From Aquatica leii (lineage: Eukaryota > Arthropoda > Insecta > Coleoptera > Lampyridae), in contig CM069434.1 in assembly GCA_035610365.1 (NCBI GenBank), forward strand, positions 30,776,238 to 30,840,237: 64,000 nt of DNA, read 5' to 3'. The notes under the pieces are model-generated. The model worked only from the letters and a program-made list of their open reading frames with translations. It had not been told where the DNA came from and did not search any database. Each line of letters opens with the position of its first letter. Position 1 is the first letter of the stretch. A program made the position numbers and the translations under genes. This document shows, piece after piece, positions 11,321 to 22,479 of the stretch.

Positions 11321-12880
11321 GGCCTGTATTCATAGTCCTGTCTTAAATATAAGATTCTCTTGAGAATTTGTTTAAAGTGATGGTTATGTTTATACACGCC
11401 AAATAAGCAAATGCATGAGACGATTTTAATTTGTCGCCTTAGCTAAAATTATCTTATTTTTGCTACATTTTGTCTTAACAATGCATGTATTAATATTTCT
11501 TATAACCGTCTTATTTAGGTGCTTAACTACACATATTTACTAAAATAAATTATTTAAGTCAACTTAAAACGTGTTTGATTAGTAAATTTTAACCATATTA
11601 TAGCAGTGAGATTGTACGACATTGCTGTTGAACAAAATATTGAGGAAAATGACAAAGAGATAATTATTCAGTACATACTAAAAAGGTATATCAGACATGC
11701 ACAAGATCTGTTAAAATTTGATTCTAACAATTGTGGTTTAGGTTTGGAAAAGACACAGTCAGATTAAGAATTTTAGAATTAAAGTTTAACAAAATCAAAT
11801 AAATATAAATTTACGCAACTTGCAGCTTTCAAGTTATTACAGCCATAAATAAATAATTCTATATAAACTATATAATTTGTATTATTCAAGTTTTTTAGTT
11901 TTTGCTTAACGATACAATGCCAGTCTTCTAAGCTACAGTTTCGAGAACTGTATCAATAAGTTCTTTACTTAGTTTTCTGAACCAATGTATACGAGTCTCA
12001 ATTACAGTAGCAGCACGATTAAATATTAAAAATTGCTTAAACATCTTGGTTTTGAAAATGTCATAGATTGCATTTATGTAAAATATTTTTCTTTTAATGT
12101 TCAAGTGAATATGTCTCTAATAATAATAAAGGGAATAAATTATGCATATTTTTAAAATATAATTAAATAGAAAAAAAACAAATAAAAGCGTCATTTATTT
12201 ACAACAAAAATAATTCAGTAACAAAGAGGAGAAAAACACGAGAAACGTTTTCTATGTTAGAATTCTTCTATTTCTTTCTTTAATTTTATTTTAGCTAATT
12301 TAGCTTCTGTCTTCCAAACATATCATTTTTATTCTTTTTTATACTCTTTTTGTTTTCTTTTCTTTCTGAACATATACAATTCTTGCTCATGTTGAATCAG
12401 TTATTCCAATCCTAATTTTTTTAGAGTAATATAAATTTTCATTTAATTTTTGTTCCTTTGTAGTGCTAAAAAGTTAAAACAATTGACTGATTAGATAATT
12501 TCCAATAGACTGCATAAAGTATTTTACTTAAGTCGATCAAATATAAAAGAACACGCTAATTGTCAACTTTAATTTGTTAGTCGTCGTGTAAGAATCGATG
12601 TTTACCGTAACAAATAGTAGTAGCGCTGACTATAAAATTTTAAACCGCTTACAAATTTGATTAGCGATTTTATAACAGATATTCCCAAACTAGACGAAAC
12701 TGTAGCTTAAGATCGTAAGACAATCTCAAAGAAAATAAGACCACACCTTGAAGCAACATCTTAAGTAAGATTATCCTAAATTTTGGCTATGCAAACATAC
12801 CGTCTTAAAACAATCTTTAACATTTAAAACCGTTTTGCGTACGATTTTCTTAAGATTTACCTTAAGACACGACACATGCC
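11321..12880 (+). mobile_element. Internally deleted PIF/Harbinger element
   Basis: Terminal inverted repeats begin GGCCTGTATTC on the left and end GACACATGCC on the right (complement GGCATGTGTC), sharing a GTCTTAA motif further in. TAA at 11318-11320 and 12881-12883 is the 3-bp target duplication expected for PIF/Harbinger. Inside, 11604-11690 on the plus strand reads like the transposase C terminus (AVRLYDIAVEQNIEENDKEI, compare AVLHNIA in intact family members). Around 12340-12240 on the minus strand, WKTEAKLAKIKLKKEIEEF resembles the coiled-coil tail of the Myb/SANT-like partner protein. Both genes have lost their N-terminal parts. Confidence 0.7.
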
Positions 12881-13539
12881 TAAGTATTTTTATTAGTATA
12901 ATTTAATTACCACAATGTGTTTTCAACTACTTATTTCACGTGCTGTTTTAAAAAATATTCAATAGAGACGTTTTTGACAATTTAAAGCATATATAACATA
13001 TAAGCAGTCAAATCACTTTCAGGTACGTCAAAATAGTAAATTAAAGAACAAGTTCCATAAAAGCCTAATAAACGAGTTTTATTATACTATTTTTTAGAAT
13101 TTGCGCTTTTTTAGACCAATTTTAAACAAGAATTTAAAATTATAAAAATCTAGGAATTTTTTTTGAAATTGGTACTATGTAAGCACTACATATTTTGACA
13201 GTACTTGTTTATTACTTATGTTATGCAACTCTAGTATATTTATAAACCATGTAATTAATATTACGTTTTATTAACCTAAGGTGCACATTTCATTTCATAC
13301 TCGTTACCTATTATCTACCGTATGTTAGTGCCCGTGTCTCTAGTATCTGACAACTTACATATGTTACATCTTTCTCTTTTACATATTTTTTTTAATTAAT
13401 TAAAACTTAAACTTCAAATAACAAAACCTTATTATAACTAAAATATTTTTTTTTACAAATTTAATATATCTGACTTTCGTACTCATCACTTACTTCTTGT
13501 TCTCATAATTTCTTGTTCAACTCTATTCTCTTTTATGTT

Positions 13540-14430
13540 CTTCTAGTCTGGTTTATCTTCTTTATTATCTTCCCTTTTAGATGTTGTCTTAGCCTGTCTC
13601 AGATTAGTATTAAATATGCTTCTCCTTTATAATCTATAATATCTGAAGCTATTTTTTCAAAAGGCAGATCTGAAGTCTCGTGACTAATTAAAGGTTGTTT
13701 CGAGCAACTCCTTGCATTGCATTTTTGACAAAACTCACAATTTACTATAAATTTTTCTTCCGTCATACTCGGCCAATATTTTATCTGCCTAGCTATCCTT
13801 TTTGCCTTTTGTATCTAACATGTGGCATGTGCATTACCTTCTTCATTTCTTCTCGTAACGAAGATGACAGTATAATTTTAGCAATACTATATAATATTTC
13901 TTCACTCTCTGTGATTCTATTTCTAAGTTTTCGAAAGTGTCTACACTCACTTATAACTTTCTTAAGATCTGGCCAGCTACTAACACAACACTGTTTAACT
14001 ATTTTTAACACATTAAATTTTTTTCAAATTCTTCAGCAAATTGTTTCTTTCTTTTATCACTTACAGACATTTCACTTACTCCATGGACTACTTTATTAAA
14101 TCGTAAACATAATTCACTAAAATGCAAATGATACGCTATGATTATTTTATTGCCTGAAACATCTTGCACTACCGCAGCTTTTATCTTTGTAACCTATATT
14201 AACGTTACAGGGGTCCGACTATTTATAAATTCATAAAACTTGCTTACTGAATAACAAATAGCAAGCAACTTTTTTCCAATTTGTGCATACTTACACTCAC
14301 TGCTAGTTAATGCTCGCTATGCAAAAGCAACTAGTTTATTATTTTGTAGTAAACATGTGCCAATGCCATATCGTGAAGCATCACACTGTAATTTACCATT
14401 GAAATTACTTAAAACAGACGATTCACTAAT
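13540..14430 (-). mobile_element. Ty3/Gypsy fossil: RNase H and integrase part
   Basis: Minus-strand translation gives an RNase H segment (LQCDASRYGIGTCLLQNNKL, ending near ALTSSECKYAQIGKKLLAI) followed by an integrase zinc-binding region (SWPDLKKVISECRHFRKLRN, YWPSM, CEFCQKCNARS) and the start of the integrase core (FEKIASDIIDYKG). The order is that of Ty3/Gypsy pol. The element is broken and partial: no gag, protease, reverse transcriptase or LTR was found beside it. It looks old, with several breaks. Confidence 0.75.
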
Positions 14431-14640
14431 ATTTCTCTTAATTAAATTAAATGACTTTAATATAATTATTATATTATGTTAATACTATCTTTTATTAACT
14501 ACTATGAATTTTGTTAAAAAATACATCAGTTTTATTAAAACACGCAAAAATTTCTATTAAAGCATGTAAATGACGTAATTTGGAGTGATTTAATAAGATC
14601 TATTAAAGAAGCAAATTCTAAATAGTATATTCAAGGACCA

Positions 14641-14744
14641 GTTTCATAAGAGACCATTTTAGCGCACGAAACCAAAGCTTAGAATACGACCCGCGAAGCG
14701 GGAAGTTTTCTAATGGTCGACTGCCCCAAAATGTCTTATGAAAC
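14641..14744. mobile_element. 104-bp element with perfect 11-bp terminal inverted repeats
   Basis: GTTTCATAAGA at 14641-14651 is the exact complement of TCTTATGAAAC at 14734-14744. Between them is a GC-rich hairpin, CCCGCGAAGCGGG (14690-14702). It looks like a very small non-autonomous DNA element; no clear target duplication is seen. Confidence 0.45.
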
Positions 14745-14749
14745 GTATA

Positions 14750-16590
14750 TTTTACTCATCTTCTCTATTTTGGAAATTATATGTAAAAATTAATTTAAAT
14801 TACATTTACTTTTATTTTATTTTAGTGTAGACAATTCAAACAACTTCTTTAAAATACTTGTTAAAGTATCAAATAGAATAAAAAATTAAAAAACCAATTT
14901 TTTTTGTTTGCTTTTTTTAAACTTCTATTTTAGCTGATTTATATCAACTGCAATAAAAAACAAACAAAAACATATAATAGTTAGCCCGTTAAGCTACAGT
15001 AAATACGCGTATCATACAAATTATTTATTAGTAAATAACATTGTATCAGCTTAATTAGAAAATTTCATTCACAAACTTAAGCAAACAAGACGTTTTATAT
15101 ACTTAAAGAGAATTATAAACTACGTATCGTTAAGGAAGTCTCATTTACTAAAATAGTAGTTGGTAATACGCAAACTTTAAGTACTTAGGAAGATATACTG
15201 CAGGTTGTTAATATAAATAGTACATGTTTTCTAATCTAATAAACTTTTCTTTAAAACTATCTTATCTGTAATAAATAATTATATAGAATTTTCAAATATG
15301 AGCATTAACGTAGAGTTAATTTGATATAGTTTCTTAGTGCCTATTTATAACATCACGTAATAGAAGTATAATTATAAAAAATATTAAATAATTTTAATAT
15401 AATAATAAAATTTAAAAAAAAATAAATTATTACGTTAAATATTTTTGTTTAATTTTTGTCAATTTATCGTCATTTTATATTTATATTACAATAACTCAAA
15501 CATTTAATTGGATTTCTATTATCTTAGAACACCAATTCTTTTATATACATATATACACGTTGAACATGTTTTTGACAGTGTTTGACATTTTAATCGCGCA
15601 TACGTTAGATTGTACTGGTACAACGCATACTAAAGGTAAGTGGTATACTCCCTTAGCGCATACAAAACGTTTTTATTCGATTGGAAAAGTTTATAATGCA
15701 TATATACATGTGTAACGTAGTTTTTGTTATATTTTTATGTTAAATAAAATTTTAGAATGGTTATCTAAATAAATAGTTATGTAATCATTTATTTCATATT
15801 TTTGTACACATATTTTTACTTTGTATGCTAAACTGAAACAATATTGTTTTTAGAATATTATTTGAAGAAGTATTTATTTTGTTATTACAAAAATTCTTTA
15901 CGATTTAGTTAAGTGTTTCCATTGAAACCATTTTCGAAATTATTGTCCTTAAAAACCCAACACAATAAGACCTGATTCAGATTTAGCTTTTAATAACAAA
16001 CAAATGTAAAAAATAAATATTTTAATTTTACATAAAATTAAGACACGTGTTAGTTACATAACGTTTTAAATAAACGTAGCTTACATTACAAATTAACATT
16101 TATATTGCGTATTTGATAAAAAAAGTGATTTTTGTAGGAGTGTGTCTAAACACAATTACGATAGTTGTGTTTAGACAGTACCGTAAAAAACTAAAAAAAA
16201 ACGAATAAACTTAATATGAAATCTTAAACATAAAAAATACGCTATAACCAGTACATATGTACTACATTTTTCTTTTCAATTAATAATAACGCATATATAA
16301 TATACAAAAAAAAGTAGCTTTTATAATTGTTTTTTTTATTTTATATATAATCAAAACATTTTTGTAAAAAATTCTTAAAAAGTTAAAACGTTTTGTTGTA
16401 GTCAATCTTTTTGTTAACGTTCTTACATTATTTCTATCATTTGTTAATAATATCTAAAGATATATTGATTTTTAATACTTTAAACGTTACCTTATAGTTG
16501 TCTTCACAAATTTAAACAATAATAATAAAATTAGATCATTTTAACGTTAGTAAATCACTTTTACTTGTAGAAATCCATGTAAATAGATGT
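14750..16590. other. AT-rich gene-free stretch
   Basis: Nothing I can support as coding, RNA or terminal repeat. Confidence 0.6.
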
Positions 16591-16599
16591 AGGGTAACA

Positions 16600-16840
16600 C
16601 TTAACTAAGATAACTCTGTTAATAGGAGTACCAAAAAGACGAAACAGCTGTCCATGGTTTCTTTAGTGTTGTTTTTCACAACTATACTGACTACTTACTA
16701 CGTTTTTAGTTGGTGGTTCTTATACGACAGTTTGATCAATGTTTAATTGACAACAGTCGTTTTGTGAACTAACAAATACCAACTAATTTTACCTGCAGTA
16801 TACTTCTTTTTTTAATATTTAGTACGTGGAAATTGCCACG
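16600..16840 (+). repeat. 327-bp hammerhead satellite, unit 1 (5'-truncated)
   Basis: Matches the next unit from the hammerhead region onward. The ribozyme segment is decayed: the CTGANGA core is lost, while GACGAAACAGCTGTCCATGG is retained with the predicted cleavage C at 16652. The unit ends at TTGCCAC just before 16841. Confidence 0.7.
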
Positions 16841-17167
16841 AGGTGGAAACACCATTTGTTATTCACATATGCTACTCGGATGCTTACGAGATATAACTGC
16901 AGTAGTTCTCAGTAATAGTTGTAAAAACACATTAGAGTTATCACGGTGCTGAAGAATCTCAAAAGGACGAAATAGCTGTCCATCGTTTTTTTAGTGTTGT
17001 TTTTCACAAGTATACTGACTACTTACTACGTTTTCAGTTGGTGGTTTTTATACGACTGTTCGATCAATGTTTAATTAACAACAGTCGTTTTGTGAACTAA
17101 CAAATACCAACTAGTTTTACCAGCAGTATACTTCTTTCTTTAATATTTAGTACGTGGAAGTTGCCAC
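16841..17167 (+). repeat. 327-bp hammerhead satellite, unit 2
   Basis: Full unit from AGGTGGAAACACC to TTGCCAC. It contains a hammerhead-like motif at 16944-16985. The predicted cleavage site is 328 bp after that of unit 1. The second half holds an internal inverted pair, CAGTTGGTGG and ACCAACTAG. Confidence 0.75.
16944..16985 (+). ncRNA. Type I hammerhead ribozyme-like motif, near-intact
   Basis: Stem I pairs CGGTG (16944-16948) with CATCG (16981-16985), including one G-U wobble. The core CTGAAGA is at 16949-16955 and GAAA at 16969-16972. Stem III is the self-complementary ATAGCTGT at 16972-16979, and the cleavage C is 16980. Stem II is weakened: the first pair is A-C where the consensus has G-C. 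It may be slow or inactive. Confidence 0.65.
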
Positions 17168-17169
17168 AA

Positions 17170-18911
17170 CCCACAAAACCAAATAGGTTCCATAATAATG
17201 CTTTTAGAAGCATAGAGGCAGTATTGATATTACTGAAAGCCTTCCTGTAGCAGTAGAATGGTTTATGTTTAGAGATAGGTTTTGACACTCCAGTAGAATG
17301 CTGTACAGTTAGTGCTTATAGAGTCCTATTAGACGTTGTACAAAAGCAGGCCAAAGGTAGAAGTTTTCACGTTCCATTAGAATGCTTTAAAATAGTGCCA
17401 ATATAGTACTTTCCTATGTTGTAGAATAGCATGACAAAGTTAACGACTAAAAGGTAATTGATTTGCATGCTTTTACAGGGTTTTAATAGCATACCATAAG
17501 AAACACAAAAAGCATGAAATGATTAGTTTTAAGTCATTTTTTATTAAGAAATTTGTACAGTATCTTTGTCTAAACTATAATAATTTTTAATCAATGGTTT
17601 GCGAATTTGTAGTTTGCTGCATCATCCTAATTATTTCATTTTTTAATCTCGCTTTGCCATGACGTAGCCATTGGAACACCTCATTAATAACATCTATAGG
17701 AACTCCTTTGAGCCAACTTTGGGTTAACTCTATAACAAAATTAAGCGATTAATTATTTTTTATTATCTATTATCAGTCGCATGCATTTTCACTAGATTGA
17801 TATCAAAAATATATGTTTCTTTTTATGAATAAAATAAATTTTTTATTACAATGCTTTTTAAGTTTAAGTCCGCAGGTTGGCCACTCCTGTTCTAAAAAAT
17901 TAACTGGATGCCAAGTAAAAAATAAACAATAACAATAAAGCGCTAAAACGTGGATAAGCTGATCGTAGAAAAATAGATATGTTGTCAATTGTTTCTTTTT
18001 GTACTTACTTTTATTTAAATCAGCAGAACTTCTAATAGCTTTTTCTTTTTAATTCAGCACAAAAAAGAACACATTTACAAATATAGACTAAGCCCGAAGT
18101 CGCCTTCGTTTCGTAAACGTAAAACTGCATATACCCGTGACCGTATAAGTACTTACTTTAGCGTTTATGGTGAATCAAACTCGGTAGACGGTACATATCT
18201 CGTCACAATTCTCAGAAATCAACAATCTTATTTACATTTACAGTATCAAACGCGAATGCATAGGTTTTTTATTGCATACATATCTTTATCAACAAAATTT
18301 AGATGTCGGCGTTTAATCTCTACAGGAAGTTATTTTTGTTTAGGTATTACAATTTAGCAGCTTGTACAAACGGTTTTTTCTGATATTAAAAATTATGTTT
18401 CTTTATCTCAAATAAAAAACCATTAAACCGATTTTAGAGGTACTAAAACACTAAAAGAATGTTATCATGTTAATCGTAATACTTGAATTTTAATACATTG
18501 TCAAGGCTGCTATAAACACTTTATTTTTTATATCAATATAGAAGGCCTATAGGAGTGATCTTAAAGGAATCTTTTAGGGTACTTTATTCTCCTTCTATGT
18601 GCATTATTATAGAATCAATATGGGAACGCCTTTAGAATGCTACATTTCTAATACTTTAGTGATTCCAATCAACTGCCATTTTAAGGCTGCTATAAGCACT
18701 TCTTTCTTAAATTAAATATAGTATTCCTATAGAAGTGTTTTTAAAAGAATCTTTTAGAGTACTTTATTCTTCTTATATAGGCATTCTAATAGAATACGTT
18801 TTAAATTAAGTGTGTTATTAGAAGTCCATACACAAACTACTATTGGAATGCTTTAGAAATGAATATTTGGGAATGCTTATAGAATCTACATGGAACTTAT
18901 GGTTTTGTGGG
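17170..18911. mobile_element. 1.74-kb DNA element inserted in the hammerhead satellite
   Basis: Begins CCCACAAAACCAAATAGGTT and ends GGAACTTATGGTTTTGTGGG, an imperfect 20-bp terminal inverted repeat, with AA on both sides. Removing it restores exact 328-bp spacing between the ribozyme sites of satellite units 2 and 3. Both flanks of the element carry many copies of a short subterminal motif close to TAGAATGCT (near 17295, 17380, 18640, 18845, 18880). No transposase was recognised, so it is probably non-autonomous. Confidence 0.65.
17870..17893 (-). repeat. Possible hAT terminal repeat inside the 1.74-kb element
   Basis: The minus strand reads CAGGAGTGGCCAACCTGCGG, close to a widespread hAT terminal motif (CAGGGGTGGCCAACCTG). 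This suggests a further nested non-autonomous hAT whose other end I could not place. Confidence 0.35.
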
Positions 18912-18913
18912 AA

Positions 18914-19215
18914 GGTGGGAACACCATTGGTTATTCACATATGCTACTTGGATGCTTAGGAGATATAACTGCAGTAGTTCTCAGTAATAGTTGTAAAAAC
19001 CCATTAGAGTTATCACGGTGCTAGGGAGTCCCAGAAAGACAAAACAGCTGTCCATCGTTTCTTTGTTGTTTTTCACAACTATACTCACTACTTACTACGT
19101 TTTCAGTTGGTGGTTGTTATACGACGGTTTGATCAATGTTTAATTGATCTAACTTTTTGTGATCTAACAAATACCAACTAATTTTACCTGCAATTTACTT
19201 TTTTCTTTGATAAAA
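18914..19215 (+). repeat. 327-bp hammerhead satellite, unit 3 (3'-truncated)
   Basis: Continues the array after the inserted element. The hammerhead segment at 19016-19057 keeps stem I (CGGTG with CATCG), stem III ACAGCTGT and the GTC cleavage triplet. Its core reads CTAGGGA instead of CTGAAGA, and AAAA instead of GAAA, so it is predicted inactive. The match ends near 19215. Confidence 0.7.
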
Positions 19216-19699
19216 AATAATGTACGTTACTATCGTTGAAAGCTTTATAGCATAACTCACACACATGCAATGCTCGGTCGGTTAGTCTCGTGTGGCATTA
19301 ACGTTTGTTATGCTATTATTTATTTTCGACGCTTACGTAAATTACTAAATACAGTAGTTGAAAAACTTGTCAACGATAAAAGACAAAACGATTTAAAAAA
19401 AACATAAAAATGTATGATACTAGACAAAAAATTTCATTAATAGATAGTGTGTAAAACAGCTACGGTTATAGCAAAGCGACTACACTACCTATTTGCAAGT
19501 AGAGGAGCACTGTTTTAACTTGCGAAATCAACTACTTCTTAAACAACTAGCATTCTAAAATTGCTATATTTTGTAATATTTCACATTTTGCACCTATAAT
19601 TCACTTAGCAGTTTAGTTTCAAACCGAGCAGTTTTGTTTTAACAGAATTTACCAAAGTAATAAAAATTTCAAACTGTAATTTTTGACTGATTTTTACGA

Positions 19700-20019
19700 C
19701 TTTTGATATGGTTTAACACCAAAGCAATGTTTGATAAGACTCCAACTGAACGTGCAAAAGTTAAACGTGGAAGATCAATCTTTGATGACAATTTTTGCGA
19801 AAAGCGTTCATGCATCTCTGTTGTTGCATAAAATATTGATGCTTTGCCTAAAATAATTTTAATAGATTGATTTTTGAATTTATTAAGATAGATACGTCAT
19901 TAGGCATTTGGACAAAACAAATACATACAATTTGACAAGTGGTGAAAAGAAATGTTACAAAGTTTGAATGTGGTCGTCGAAATTTTGTATATAACATTGT
20001 AACAGATGACGAATTCTGG
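19700..20019 (+). pseudogene. mariner transposase, 5' part
   Basis: A decayed mariner (Tc1/mariner superfamily, TA target). Readable pieces are DDNFCEKRSCISVVA then NIDALPKII, comparable to the family stretch DDxRxGRPSTSxxxxNIxAV, and RNVTKFECGRRNFVYNIVTDDEFW. The last contains the first catalytic Asp in the signature VTGDEsW (codons around 20005-20013). Stops and frame changes lie between these blocks. Homology stops abruptly just after the W codon and resumes at about 21088, so the gene is interrupted by about 1.07 kb. Confidence 0.6.
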
Positions 20020-21087
20020 ATATTGTTGTGTGCAAAAGTTGTTAAAACAAAATTTGCTTAAAGAAAAGTAAAATTAAAGAAGTAACTGATGTTGTTCAGT
20101 GAAGATGGTCGTGAGTTAGATTCTAAAATCCGTGAATGATTTAGAGAACCCAAAAATACAAAAGTAAACGTCAAAATCAAAAAGCGTTAGAAAGGTTTAT
20201 AGCTTATAAAAGGATTCTGTAAGACTGTGACAAATTGTTTTTAAAATAATTTAAACGGCCAAGAAATTGTAAGTGTCAATAATTCAAAGTTTTAAAAGTA
20301 ATGAAAAACAAACACCAAACTTGATTTGTATAACAGCAAAGCTTTTAAAACTTCAAGTTTGCAAAACATAAAGTTGTAATTGATTTTATACTTTTATTAT
20401 AAATACTTTAAATGGTGGTTTTGGGTTAGTTGAACGGTTTTGTAGAAGATATTGTCTAAAAATTCAAAAAGATACAGGTTTACAGTAGTCCGTTAAAAGA
20501 CATTTTTTAAACCGCTAAAGTTAAATGGAATTATAAAGCACAAAGTCGGCACTTAACACAATAAATTCCTCGACACGTTAATTAAACTTGAGCACAAGTA
20601 AAACTTTGAAACCCTACAACATACGAACTAAAAAAATTCTAATAACTTAAACTTTAACTGAATTCATTTATAACCCTTCGGACATCACTACTCAAATATT
20701 AAAAAGTAGAACCCACCACAACTATATTCTTGAGCCGACAAGAAATATGCAAAATTTTTAAACTTGAAAAACCTAATTTCTGAAAACAAAAATCAATTTT
20801 TTTAAAAATTTAAATTAAATTAAATTAAATTTAAAAAATCTGACGTAAATTTTCTTAATCTTTAAATAAACACTGTCGAAAGTAATAAATTGTAGAATGT
20901 ACTCAAAACGTATGTCAATAGAATCCACTTAAATGACTCAAGTGGAAATGCACTAAATACATATTTAATAAAATTAAATTTATAATTAAGACAAACCTAA
21001 AACATTTAAACAACTTCTATAAATTGATGCAAACCCAAATACCGAGTCCTATACGAAAAATTACGTACAAAAATCAAACGATGGTAA
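20020..21087. other. About 1.07-kb insertion splitting the mariner
   Basis: This segment separates the WI codons from KTKQQ of the same mariner. It is AT-rich, has no recognisable gene, and its ends show only a weak inverted match (ATTGTTG and CAATAT). It may be a non-autonomous element or filler from another decayed insertion. Confidence 0.4.
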
Positions 21088-21420
21088 CAATATATTTATG
21101 CGTACTTAAAACTAAACAGCAATTAATGGTATAAGTGTTTTAAGATGATGCTCAAGTGTTGCGGTCAAGAAGTATTTAAAAAAGAATGATTGTTTATTCC
21201 TTCAGAAAAAAGATAATGCTGCAACGGTTGCATTCGAGGATCAACGAACAGTAAATGGTGACTGGTGTACATAAGTTTGTTTGCCAAAAATTATTGTTAA
21301 AATCGGGAAAAAGAATAATTGTTTATCATGACAATCTGTCGAGTTTTGACCAATAAGAATTGAAATCACATGTTTTGGAGGTACCTTGCTTAAAGTAGAA
21401 AAGGTGTTTTGTATAGTAAT
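21088..21420 (+). pseudogene. mariner transposase, 3' part
   Basis: Continues the mariner: KTKQQLMV, then RSRSI and KRMIV, followed by ATVAFEDQRTVNGDWCT, VCLPKI and a frame-shifted KRIIVYHDNLSS. The match to the insect irritans/mellifera form (ENRRTVNSEWYTTICLPEVF, then RIIVHHDNASSHTS) is clear. The second catalytic Asp is in YHDN (codons 21327-21335). The third catalytic position (PPYSPDLAP region) is not recognisable. Non-functional. Confidence 0.6.
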
Positions 21421-22465
21421 TTTATCAAATGCAGAAGTGTATACATCTCAAGGGAAAATATTTTAACAAACAGTCAAGCAGTTTACAGCGTAATTTGTGT
21501 TTTATTATCATGTTTTCCGCAAACTTTAGCAGTGCCCATGGTGTGCAATAAATAATACAGTCATATACGCGTATGAAACAAAACATTAGACAAAAAACGA
21601 ACGACGTAAACGTTATACAGAACTGTAAGTATAATAACGGTTGTAGCGATAACCTTTTTGCATTCGCTGAATTAAAACTAAAGAAAAAACAAAAGAAAAT
21701 TAAATAAAAAAAAATGAGAGACTTTTTAAATAAGAAGTTGATACTAAACATAAAACTATAAGGTAACTACAGTAAAGTCTTTTTTAACATAGAAAGAATC
21801 AAGGTTTCTAAAAAAATCAAGGAAATGTAATAATTTTTTGTTTTGAGTATAGTAAAGAAAATAGTAGTTAAAATGCGCTATATAGAAAACAGAAAAAAAA
21901 ACTAGCACTCAAGATATGCTACAGAATTATTAACACTTCAGATTAAGCGATAGAAAGTAGAGACATATAGAAGAATTTACAAGAAAAGTAACTGAAACAA
22001 AGAAAATGGGAAAATCATGCACGCCAACAACAAACTGGTTCAGTAAAAACGTAGTTTTATCTGTCTCGTCAAATATATCTCATCGTTATTTATATTGATA
22101 TATCTTTTTTATATTTATCATTAATTTTAATAATTTTTTTTGTTTTTTAATTATGTAAAAACTAGTCATTTTTTAATATGTCTGTGTGTTGGCGTTTCTA
22201 AATTTTTATTATGTTGTATATTTATCTATACAAGTTATTTTATTTTTTACTAGTTATTGCCAACATGTTTTTATGTGGTTTAATATGTAAATTGAATATA
22301 ATGTAACAAGTTTTATACAAAAAACAATACATGACTATAACATAAAATAGCATACTACAAGCGCAAGGTGATACTAAGAGTTATAGCTGACCGTTAAACA
22401 AACCACTTGTGCTCAGCGGCTTTACAACGCACAATGAAAACAATTTACGTCTACTACGTTCTATA
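21421..22465. other. AT-rich gene-free stretch
   Basis: No supported feature. An open minus-strand frame at 21425-21751 translates to hydrophobic low-complexity sequence and is not convincing. Confidence 0.55.
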
Positions 22466-22479
22466 TACACAGCGTGATA

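Noticed and set aside
13695-14099. 134-codon plus-strand open frame
   Set aside because: It lies antisense to the Ty3/Gypsy integrase region and its translation is unrecognisable.
15630-15660. GGTAAGTGGTATAC shared with the intron start of the structured repeat at 40071
   Set aside because: Only about 14 bp match and flanks do not align, so treated as chance.
21425-21751. 108-codon minus-strand hydrophobic frame
   Set aside because: Low-complexity Phe/Leu-rich translation expected from AT-rich DNA; no signal peptide-domain architecture or family.
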